DNA of 64,000 nt, taken from Vermamoeba vermiformis. Taxonomy: Eukaryota > Tubulinea > Echinamoebida. The notes under the pieces are model-generated. The model was not told the origin of the DNA, did no database searches, and saw only the letters and a program-made list of their open reading frames with translations. A program made the translations under genes and the position numbers. This document shows positions 1 through 9,622 of this stretch, piece after piece. The stretch's first letter is position 1. Each line of letters opens with the position of its first letter. The stretch lies in the NCBI GenBank assembly GCA_045837725.1, contig JBEWZL010000079.1, forward strand, positions 16,352-80,351, written 5' to 3'.

Positions 1-1413
1 TTAACGAGTCTCGCATCTGTTAGCTTTGCTCAAACCAAGCACTACGTCCTCGCATCTGCTACCGGCAACGGAAATGGAAACGATTGGACCAACGCATATC
101 AAACACTTCCTGCTACTTTAGTTCGTGGAGACATTTACTACGTTGGCTCCGGTCAATACCCCAGTTTGACGCTAAACGATGCAGAATCTGGTTCAGAGTG
201 GATTACTATTCAAAAAGCTACTGCCAACGACCACGGCACTGATGTTGGATGGAGCGATGAATATGGTACTGGCAATGCAAGTTTTCCCACAATCACTGTC
301 GCCTCGTCGTACTACAATTTCAACGGATCTGTTGGCGGCGGTCCTGGATCGTGGTTCACGGGCCATGGTTTTGACGTCTATTCAACTGGAAATGTCGGCC
401 AAGCCCTCGTCTTCTTCAATGCTGACGTGCATCACATAATGTTGAGTCACACCAGTGTACATGCGGATCGAGACACGCTAACTGCTGCCATGAAACTGAC
501 CTTAGGCGGCAATCACGACATTACTGTCAGCTACTGCGCGGGCTACAGCGTGTTTGGCGTCTTCTTCCACCTCGCTAACGTCTACAACATGGTCGTAGAG
601 TTCTCATACTTCAAAGACAACAAGAGCACAGCAGACTGGCACAGCGAAGGTATATCGTTCCTAGGCACAGTCACCAACTTGATCGTTCGTCACTGCGTCT
701 GGTGGAAAATTGAAGGCTCGGCGTTCTTGGCAGGTGTCAACAACGGCGACGCGTATAACTGGACTGTCCACGGCAACATCTTTTCGAACTCTTGGAGCCC
801 TGCGCTGTATATTGCTGATGACGGAGGGTCCATGAGCGGTCTCCAATACTACAACAACTTGATTACCAACGTCAACACTTCATCTGGTGGCATCTACATT
901 TCAAAAGGCTCAGACAACAAAGTCTACAACAACATGTGGTATCATAACGTAGTCAACTCTTTGTCTATCTGGGCTGACGCAGACTACAACTGGTTCTACG
1001 ACAACTATCGCATTGACGGTTGTGCTCCCATCTGCGACTTGAACCCTGATGCTGTTGCTGCTGAAACGCACGGTGTCGCTGGTACTGGCAATCCGTTCGT
1101 GAATTGGGATGGCTTGGCTGATCCTACTACGAGCTCAGTTGACTTTCGTTTGAAGGAACACACCGCGCCTGGTCTCGACGTAGGCGCTCCGTTCAATGTT
1201 GACATGTTTGGCACAGAGCGATTATCAGCACAATGGGATCGTGGTGCCACACAATTCACCGTTCCCGTGCCTGTTTCTCCCGTGTCTGCTCCTGCTTCAT
1301 CACCTCAATCGATGGCACCGAAGACTCTCAGCTCACCAACCGCGAACTTATCCAGCAATGGAGTGGCGCTTGGTGCTTCATTGTTTGGTTGGGTACTCGC
1401 TTCTCTTATGTAA
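1..1413 (+). CDS. Secreted parallel beta-helix protein, 5' end missing
   Basis: The reading frame is open from base 1 and ends with TAA at 1411-1413, so the start codon lies before the window. The first visible residues (LTSLASVSFAQ) look like the end of a signal peptide. The body is rich in N, G, Y and short beta-strand repeats (for example NNLITNV, DNKVYNNMWYHN), the pattern of right-handed parallel beta-helix (pectin-lyase-like) proteins with polysaccharide lyase or hydrolase relatives. The C-terminus is a Ser/Pro-rich stretch followed by a hydrophobic tail (GASLFGWVLASLM), as in GPI-anchor signals. The visible coding part is one exon of about 470 residues. AATAAA follows the stop at about 1422. 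Substrate cannot be told; a pectin or other polysaccharide target is an inference from the fold. A non-enzymatic adhesin is the alternative. Confidence 0.75.
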   Translation, partial: LTSLASVSFAQTKHYVLASATGNGNGNDWTNAYQTLPATLVRGDIYYVGSGQYPSLTLNDAESGSEWITIQKATANDHGTDVGWSDEYGTGNASFPTITVASSYYNFNGSVGGGPGSWFTGHGFDVYSTGNVGQALVFFNADVHHIMLSHTSVHADRDTLTAAMKLTLGGNHDITVSYCAGYSVFGVFFHLANVYNMVVEFSYFKDNKSTADWHSEGISFLGTVTNLIVRHCVWWKIEGSAFLAGVNNGDAYNWTVHGNIFSNSWSPALYIADDGGSMSGLQYYNNLITNVNTSSGGIYISKGSDNKVYNNMWYHNVVNSLSIWADADYNWFYDNYRIDGCAPICDLNPDAVAAETHGVAGTGNPFVNWDGLADPTTSSVDFRLKEHTAPGLDVGAPFNVDMFGTERLSAQWDRGATQFTVPVPVSPVSAPASSPQSMAPKTLSSPTANLSSNGVALGASLFGWVLASLM

Positions 1414-1674
1414 GAATTGATAAATAAACTTCCTTATTTTAGTGCGTCGATTTTTCTGAAGACAACGACACTCTAGTAGACTTGTCAGTATAATATTGAA
1501 TTTTTTAAGTTAATGTAAGTACTAGAATCGATTAATGATCTCTTCCTAATTCCGCGTACGCGTAAGTTAGCGGCGCAAACTTGACGGCGGGTGATTGGCT
1601 GTCGGGTGACATTTTGTGACAAGAACATCGGTTATTTTCATAGTTTGACATTATACCTTAACAGTGAACCACGA

Positions 1675-1773
1675 ATGAAGAGTATCACTGTGTTCGTCTT
1701 CGTTCTTCTTGCAGCGTCAAGCAGTTGCACAACGCCACCAACATATCCCTTTTCAGCCGGCCAATGTTTTTAG
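1675..1773 (+). CDS. Orphan signal-peptide exon, possibly the cut-off 5' end of a secreted-protein gene
   Basis: An ATG at 1675 opens a 32-residue frame beginning MKSITVFVFVLLAASSSCTT, a textbook signal peptide, then stops at 1771-1773. Nothing secreted follows on this strand until the lectin-like gene near 9.65 kb, which lacks a visible signal peptide, whereas its paralogue at 12547 begins with one in the same exon. The exon may be the separated start of that gene, split by the material at 1.8-9.6 kb. It may equally be a chance ORF or a remnant of another gene. No good splice donor follows it. Confidence 0.3.
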   Translation: MKSITVFVFVLLAASSSCTTPPTYPFSAGQCF

Positions 1774-2400
1774 ATAAAAATTATACAAAAATTCAGGACC
1801 GTTGATTTTTGGTAATCGCCAGAAGAGACTGTAGTACAAAAAAAGGTACAATTTTGTTGGGTGATGTCCATTGACAGTGCGCCACACCCCTGAGTAGATC
1901 CGGATCGGCCCCAGATCCGATCCACTTCCCCCAGCTCATTTCTTTGTATTATTAATAAAAAATGATTAATCACAATACAATACTTGGTTGAGCAAGCACA
2001 TGTATTCATAGGGAGGAATTTGGCCGGGCCCTAACCCATCCAAGTGTCGAAGTCACGTTGAGGTGACTGACACGACCAAAACCATGTGATTCATCAATAG
2101 AAAGGTCGCAGGCATCAAGGCGACACCCCTCCATAAAGGAGACCGTACAACAAAAGAGTGTCCGCTACGGCAAGTGACAAGTCACTTTCTAGCCCATCCA
2201 ACTCAGTGCCAGTGAGAGTGCTGTTCCGAACCAGTGGTGTTGCCGAGGCAACACGACCTCCAGACCATACTCTGACCCACATCGTCGAGAATCAGCGCGT
2301 AACTTTCTCATTGTAGCGGCGCTAAGGCTTCACCCTTAGACGCCGGATGTATTACAAACAGTATTTATTATACTACCTACAGCAAGTTTGTTAACAAATT
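1774..2400. other. Non-coding segment with several perfect or near-perfect hairpins
   Basis: No convincing coding frame. The segment is more GC-rich than nearby introns and holds a series of stem-loops: 1902-1908 with 1917-1923 (7 bp), 2051-2056 with 2063-2068 (6 bp), 2172-2178 with 2181-2187 (7 bp, 2-nt loop), 2237-2244 with 2247-2254 (8 bp, 2-nt loop), and 2318-2327 with 2334-2344 (10 bp, one bulge). It lies directly 3' of the transposase on the minus strand. It could be a structured 3' UTR, a short interspersed element, the 3' end of a LINE, or the subterminal part of the piggyBac element. No piggyBac-type terminal repeat flanked by TTAA could be assigned; TTAA occurs at 2391-2394. Confidence 0.4.
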
Positions 2401-4840
2401 CTATAGTTTAAGCTTACGACAAACGGGTTTGTGTGTGTTCTTACAAGTACTGCACAGAAAAATTGGTCTTTTTTTGTCGGAGCTGCATTTCCAACATACT
2501 GTGCTAATTTGCTTTCGTTTACGTGGGTTGCACGTTAGGCAAAAACCATTGACTCGTCTTTCAAAGACATCTTCGCTCTGAACTCGCACATGAGAAGAGA
2601 GACTTTTTGATTTCAGATCTTTTGCGACAATTATTCTTCGGGTTCTGAGAGATCTGTGTCTAGTTAACGGAGATGCATTTTTCTTGTTGCGTGCAGACTG
2701 CTCTTGACTAAGTTCATCCTTTAAAATTTGCAAGAAATCTCGAAATTGATCTTCGTCATTGTTCTGAACTTTCTTATAGTAGCGATAGCACTGGTATGAA
2801 TTCCAAGTGATTATATTTATAATATTTTCCCATACTACTTGTGTCCATTTTGTTAATCTGAACGGCCAATCAAACGTATGAATTTGTCTTGCCGCCTCGT
2901 CGACAAATCCTTTGGTCTTTGTGTATTCTTGGACAATAAGTGGCTTTGTACTCTGCATTTACAACTAAATTAGTAACTTAATGACGCAAGCATAAGAAGC
3001 TTACTGCAGTCGACGGTACTCCTTGACACAGATCTGTTGCGGCTGATGACGCTGCAATGAAATTAGATAAACACTTTGATTAATATTGAACTAACCATCG
3101 ACGTAATTGGAATAGAGATTCATAATTGCATTGTTATCGCGGAAAGAGTGAGCAATAATCGGACCAGCAGTGCCTTCTTTTTCAAACGTCAAGTGTTGCC
3201 CTGGTTCTTGTAGAGGATTTTGCAAAGTACCAAATATATATGAAGGAGCATTTTTCTTTGCCGACAACAAGAATTTAATGCCTTGTTCATCCAAAATAGT
3301 AGCCGTCTCTTCCGCACCCCATTTGCTATCTGTTATAATCACGTGGCCAGGCTTGTGATTGTTCAATTTCTCGGCTAGCTCTAACAGCTGATATTTAGGA
3401 GGCAGACATAGACCCAAGAATATATCGAAGTCCCAAATGTAGTAAGATTCATCGGCGGCCAAGTAGAGTAAGACACCGTTTGGATGTGGCTTGCTTGGAA
3501 TGAATTGCTGAGTTACGTTAGTTAAAATGTATTATCTAACGATAACAAGTACTTACTCGGGCATAAAAGCGGCCCAAAAACGGCAAGATGGTTTCATCAA
3601 AGGTAATTTTTTGAGATGGAGACCAATTTTTTTGGCATCGTTGAGCTACTTCTTGAGTAACTTTGTCAATATCAAAGTGGAAATAATGCATAATCTGTTC
3701 GAATCGATCTCGGCCCATTTTTGACGATATCCATTCGTTGCCATACAAGGGATCTTTGATAGTCCAGTAATCTCTGAGGCGACGACCTTTAACACAACGA
3801 CTTGCGATCCCAATGGCAATGAATATATCAAATTCTGGCAGCGTAAGTGGTTTCCAATTTGTTCTTTGCTTTTGAAAAGTAACTTTGTCTTCTTCGGAAG
3901 GTTCAAACTCGGTACTAAAATATTCTTCCAAATGCTTTACGTTTGAAACCCAACTTGGTACCGTTAGCAATCCTAATTGTGATCAGAATGTTTGTTTTCT
4001 CGTTAGCTTATGTAATATTTACCTTTGTATTTTTGTTGCATTTTCTCGGCCCAAAGTTTGAGCTGTGCAGTTTTGTTCAAACGCCATGTTTTTCGTTCTT
4101 GCATAACTTCAGAAAATGAAAGACTGGCATAACGGTTTATATCTTCGACCATCTGTAAACGGGTTTGCTCTGCGGTATTCATTAATTCTGAGAATATTCA
4201 ACGCTCGAATGAATGATACGTACCAGGCAAAAAGCGCGAAAAGATGCTAGTGTTGGTCATAGGCTGCTTATTGGTGGGCCCGCTATCCAACGTACAAAAG
4301 GAGGTACGAACAAAACCTTTACTTGTTTTATCTCGTATTTGCCAACCTTGATTGGATAGTGCATGCGGAGATTGGAAGTACTTATTCATTATTAATAGTG
4401 CATTTGCCCGAATGTCCGACTCGCATATCCAATTTGTTTGCACCTTCTTATTTTTCCAATCGATGAGCCATTCCCATAGATCCTAGCCAAAATAAGACAA
4501 CCATTCGATTATCTCGCATACATACATTATGGAAGCGTACTTTGTAAATGCACTTGATTTGCTCAAGAGCTATTTTGCTTCCCGGTGCCACTTTATCCAC
4601 CATAAGGAGATCGTCGGTTACAGCCTTAACAACAATATGCGAGTCTGGCAGCTGCCACTCCTTATCTATCGAAGGTGTCTGAAGCTTTGGTTGGCCTTTT
4701 TCCAATTGCTTGGGTTCTTAACGGTGCATTAGAATTAAATTAGCCGCGTTGCACTTACTTTTTTTAGGAGGAGCAATTAAGTTGTCTTCTGTTTCCAACA
4801 GGTCGCAAGCGACACTGATTTTACGTTTCCTTGTTTGCAT
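2401..4840 (-). CDS. piggyBac-family transposase (DDE_Tnp_1_7), intron-containing
   Basis: Cut-and-paste DNA transposase of the piggyBac family. Eight exons can be read on the minus strand with consistent phases: about 4840-4766 (internal ATG at 4840), 4721-4535, 4485-4222, 4192-4024, 3972-3557, 3508-3095, 3050-3006 and 2953-2401. No stop interrupts them. The three catalytic aspartates are recognisable in ITFDETILPFLGR, VIITDSKWGAEE and TKGFVDEAARQ. The core-domain strand FIPSKPHPNGVLLYLA and the tryptophan region after the third D are also present. The C-terminus (CLTCNPRKRKQISTVCWKC, then CSTC) is the cysteine-rich zinc-binding domain of the family. PPKKKPK near the N-terminus is a likely nuclear signal. 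The frame does not begin at 4840: it continues upstream, across a phase-0 intron, into the USP domain entered separately. Family membership is secure; activity is unknown. Confidence 0.92.
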
Positions 4841-6271
4841 CGTACAGGAAGCAGGAACGGCAGTCTTCAACGGAAATTGAATGCCGACTTCGGCTTGTTT
4901 AATGTAAACCACTGCACTGGCGGAGCGAACACCACCGCTTAACTGCGAAAGAATAGCAACACGCTCCTACTTGACATTTAGTCCGAGATCGCTTGTTGGA
5001 AAAAACATACCCGTGTAACTTTAGCATCATTATAATTGTTCCAATGTAAAGCACAGCGTTCGTTGACAACAACTCCATAATGTCCATTATTGCGAGTTTT
5101 TCCATCGTGCCAAATTACACCATAAAGTAGGTACAAAGTTCCTTCAAAGTGAACGGATGTTTCGATTGTCAAACGTCGAACTTGCTTGTGTTCATCGAGC
5201 TCGGAGAAACGATTGATTCGAATCAATAACAGTTTTGGGTGGTTCAACACCTGTTTGCGTAATTGGCAATCCTTTTTATCATTAGATCGAGTACTTCGTT
5301 AACAAACATTGATAATAATTACCTTTGCTTGATATTCTACCACTTCCGGAGCAAAAAAATCGTCAATTCCTTGTTGAACACTCTGAACGGATGGCTTGAA
5401 GTAGATGTCGATCCCTGTACTACATTAGTTATGTGTCGCAAAAACAATACGTACAGTTGATCTGCTCCACTCTTCCGTCGTTCACTTGGGTAGAATTTTC
5501 ATCAAATATCGCCGTACTGAATTGGATAGCTAGTTCTCGCCGCGAATCTACCAAATTTAACAAATCTTGTAACAATAGGGTAGCGTCTTGTTGTCCAGCT
5601 TGCACAATTGTTCGTACATTAGAATTGATAGCGAGAGTAGTTGCTAGTCTTTCAAACAGAACTGCAGCATCGACCGGTTGGCTTTGTTCAATGAATTTGA
5701 GTAAATACTCGTTGACTAGCATTGCAATCTCGGTAGTTGACTGTTCAAACAGTTGCCGTAGACACGGGACCTTTGCAATAAGTACCAAGCATACGTGCAG
5801 AAAACAACGAACACTTGGGTTAACAAACCCAAATTTAAACAGCGGAGACTATCGCAGAAAATTAGGATTACACTGCACAAGATTATTATTCTTACCTCAA
5901 ATTCAAATGGATATAATTGTATCTTTCCTATCTTATGCGAAGTAAAATTGCCTCTATTTTTTGGCTGGCTGTAAATTTGTTAGCACAGAAGACAGATCGA
6001 CCGTCGAATTTTCTTACTTTAAAATGTTATTAATGATCGCAATAAATTCATCTTTTGCTATATTGCCGTGATATGCTTCGTAGACCCAGTGAATGTCGCC
6101 CATTGAGAGACCACGCTCATTTGTTTCGTGGAAGTGGATCAACGACTGCATGACATTTGGAGAAGCTATAAAACGTTGTAGATCGGTGTCTGAAGATACG
6201 ACACATTAAAAATAAATTTTTAATAGCGCAAATAACATAGCCTTACCCGAAAAGACACGAACAAGCGACAT
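4841..6271 (-). CDS. Ubiquitin-specific protease (peptidase C19) domain, in frame with the piggyBac transposase
   Basis: Divergent USP-type deubiquitinase. All family boxes are in order. The Cys box is GFVNPSVRCFLHVCLV at about 5830, with C after R as nucleophile. Then come GQQDATLLLQDLLNLV at about 5560, the strand HPKLLLIRINRFSEL at about 5230, the His box KTRNNGHYGVVV at about 5080, and the Asn/Asp box WNNYNDAKVTR at about 5030. After a phase-0 intron (GTATGT...CGCAG, about 5009-4942) the next exon reads LSGGVRSASAVVYIKQAE, the usual last USP strand, and runs on without a stop into the transposase N-terminus. Upstream exons start at an ATG at 6271 (MSLVRVFSG) or join the region at 6526-9352. 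A fusion or a transposon-borne protease is inferred; the alternative is a host USP spliced to an inserted transposase. Confidence 0.8.
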
Positions 6272-6525
6272 CTGCATCCAAAAAAAATAGTACCTTAGTA
6301 TTGGCTAAAAAATGTAGTAAATTACTCTAGAACGTCCAAATTTAATTGAGATTTTCGCCGTTTAGGTAAAATAAAAAATATGAAAATTCGATGACAAATT
6401 AGGATCGGGTTCATTTACCCTACTGAAGGCCGGCAATTGGTGGTATCTTGCAACAACATAAGCATCGAACTGGTTCAAAACAGAAAATGGCGAATTACTG
6501 CAGAAAAAGCACGTGAGTATTTATT

Positions 6526-9352
6526 TCAAGGAATTCCATCGAGATCACTCAGCTGGTTGAAAGCGGCAATGAATGCATTGGGATCGAACTCAGGAACTTC
6601 AAAAAGTCCAAGCGAGCAAAGCAACACTTCATAATGGAGCTGTAGGTACTGTAGCACCAGATCCAGTGGCTGCTCGCCAAATATTGTCGCCATAGCAAGC
6701 CCGCCTGCGTCACTTAACTCTAACTCATCCACGACACCGGCAACTCGTTGGTACAATTCGCAAACTTGGACCAGCAATGGATCTGCGAAACTCAGTGTCA
6801 ACAAAGTGCATGATAAAAATGACTCCTCTTACTGATCGTTGGTACTGAATGAGCCAAGGGGTGTTCGCGTAGGAATTTATGACGATTGAATAGCTCAAAT
6901 GTGTAGAACGGCTCGACGGAGAATTCAGTGTATGCATCCAGGTTCACTCGACGAACAAACCACGTGCCTAATGAATCATTACACAAATTGACACAGTGCG
7001 AAAGTTGCTTACCGATGAATTGGAAGACATCTTCTTGATATTCAACCGCAATTTCGAGAGGAAGACAGTGATAACAATTGAGCCGCACCATGTCATTCCT
7101 TGCTGAATCTGCCCCGCGATTGACGACAAATGAGCCATCAATCATCGTGCCGCCCGCCCCACCAACTGTTATAACCCCCTCGCGCCAATTACTCCAATTA
7201 TTACCAGGGAAATTTTTCCGAAGTAACATCGACGTACAACCTGGAGTGAATTAATCCATCGCGCCGTTTAATTTGCAGAATTGGAATTACCTATTTGACT
7301 GAGGCCATTAAAGGAGGAGTCTATTGTTAAGCCACCAGTAAATTCTGCTTTGGCCAAATCGAACTTGGAATACAGCTCCCCAACCTGAGCTTTCGTTATT
7401 TTGATTGAAGTGATTAAACGTCAAGATTGTCACTTACTTTAAGATGTTTTCTCGGGCCGAAGATACATGATTTACCAACGGCACATTCATGCAACTGCTC
7501 GATGAGCAAAACTTTGCAAGACGCACAATACAACAGTTGATTGTTGTGCAAAAGCAAGTGAGCAAACGCCCAACAACCTCCGGTGGGGAAAAATATATCA
7601 ATCAAAGGCTTAATAGGTTCCGTATTCCGAGCCAGTCCACTGCGCGAGAGTTTTCGTTTCTTGGCATTTGTCGAAGGCCGCAGTGCTCGCCTCCACTGCA
7701 TTAGCTTTTGTTTGTTGGTTGTCCAGGTCGACAAAGAATAACCAAGAGTTGTATTTGCCTCTATAAAATAATTAGTGGAAGTACAGACCAAATATTAACA
7801 GCTTACCACAGTTGCGTTTCTCGGACTCGTAAATGTTTACATCTACATTACGAATTGTCGCCACCCAACGTATAAATCTGGAATATACACCGACTACTCG
7901 ATGTTTCAAGTATGATTGCATTCGTTTTGGTTGTAAAAGCATCATATTGTCCACGAGCGGAATGTCAACATCCCCTAAGCACAATGCATTAGAAATTAAT
8001 TGTTGCGTAAACGGTAACGCACTCACGAGTCCCAGTCTGCGAACGCTCCTGCACCACAAAGCGCCACCCCGGTGGGGCATCACAGTTAGCCACCAATTCA
8101 TCTGGATCTACGAAACCAGAGACCGTAAACACAACAACGTCTCTTGCATTGCCCAAGTACTTGTCATCTAATTGATAAAATAAATACAAATGCAATAACA
8201 ATAGTTTGTTGCGTACTATCAGCATGCGATCCCATGGCGGGGAATACTTCTCGGTTATTTGCCCGAGCTAGTTCTATGTCATCCTCCGATAAAGGCGGAT
8301 AGGCAGTAAACATTACACAAGTTGAGTGACTGCAAAAGTAGCCAAAGTCGCGTAGTTTTCGGAATAGTAGCTGGATGCACTCGGGTGTTTGATTCGTAGA
8401 ATCACGGTAGAAATTGCTTCATAGTAGTTGTTAGAATAAATAAAATTGATATATTGAATCATACTTATAGGAGATACCGGTGCCTGTATTTCCGTACACT
8501 GCATACAGCCGTTTGGTAACTGCAGTCAACCGTTCATTGATCTTGCCCTCTGGTGAGAACAAAATGTCTTGGAACAGCGAGGATTTAAAGGATGAGTATT
8601 CAGACTCGTCAAAAAACTGGTGATAGACCAGAATATCAACGCCGAAAGCTGAGACCATTTCCGTAGCCCTGTGTCACGAGATCATTATAATTAACCCCAC
8701 TGACGGTAATCTTACTTACGCAGGTAATTCAGTATGCGTACTCTCCTCAATCAATTGTTCAAAGCAAGTAATAGGCTCGGAGTCAATAAAGGCGGTATCA
8801 TTAAGGGTGTCGTAGATCGGTGAATCTAAAATTGTGACATTAGATTTAATTGCTCAATACTATTTATCGATAAATACTTACCAATTTCAATTGGTTTTGT
8901 ACAAATCAGGCTGCAGTTCCAAGTTAAAGAGTAGAACCGCTCTAAAACGCCATCTGAATTTTTCACCTTCAAATCGCCAGCAATTATCTGCTTTACGAAC
9001 TCCTCAAGCTTGCCGTAGGGCATTGTAATATTGGGCTCCTCTGCTAAAAGGGTCGAGATTACCGCCCTAAAAACTAGCCGTTACTAATTAAGTTAATTTA
9101 ATTAATTAAAATTTTAATTTACGCAACAAATTCCCAAAACTAATAAGAAATAAATACGTACCTTAGAGGAATATTTTTCTTATTTTCTGGATCAATTTTG
9201 AATAAACGCCGAAAGGCTGCACCAACGATCTTGTTTTGGCTGGTGGCGGACAAGCTAACCACCCTATAGTCATGGCGGACGCTAGACCGGTCAACAGAAT
9301 TGTCCGGTCCGCATTCCACAACTCTAGTGTGCACATGTGTTGTCGCCTCCAT
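6526..9352 (-). CDS. Unidentified multi-exon protein upstream of the USP-piggyBac unit, possibly its N-terminal half
   Basis: About twelve exons on the minus strand join in consistent phase from an ATG at 9352 (MEATTHVH) to a stop at 6526-6528, about 680 residues. Exon ends lie near 9162, 8883, 8720, 8466, 8220, 8029, 7809, 7441, 7291, 7010, 6833 and 6526. I do not recognise a domain. Notable pieces are a basic run AKKRKLSRS, the cysteine pairs YCASC and HECAVGKSC, and a segment beginning PGNNWSNWREG. The next open frame downstream (about 6482-6423, VLNQFDAYVVARYHQLPAF) also looks coding, but I found no canonical donor joining it without discarding good coding sequence. So this may be a separate gene ending at 6526 or the first 680 residues of a protein of roughly 1,800. 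Strand, spacing and splice style match the USP-piggyBac unit. Confidence 0.6.
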
Positions 9353-9622
9353 CCAGAAACAGATAAATGGAAAAATTCGGGACTGTATTTTTGTCTACAA
9401 GATTTTACTCATACACACAACGATGGGTATAAATAATTCAACGTTGCGTATGCCAAATTATGGAAAACACCATCTTACAACGGCAGATTTAGTGATCCTC
9501 ACCCGATCTCCGCACCACCCTTCGCCATAAATTACTGTAAGCTTAGAATAATTAAAATACCCTACCAAAAAATCAATGTTGCTAATAACCCGCTAAAATA
9601 ATTGTCCCTTCAATATTTATAA

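Noticed and set aside
1790-9600. Short similarity between 1800-1820 and the reverse complement of about 9565-9585 as possible terminal repeats
   Set aside because: The match is a T-rich run (TTGATTTTT-GGTA) without TTAA at the edges; too weak to call.
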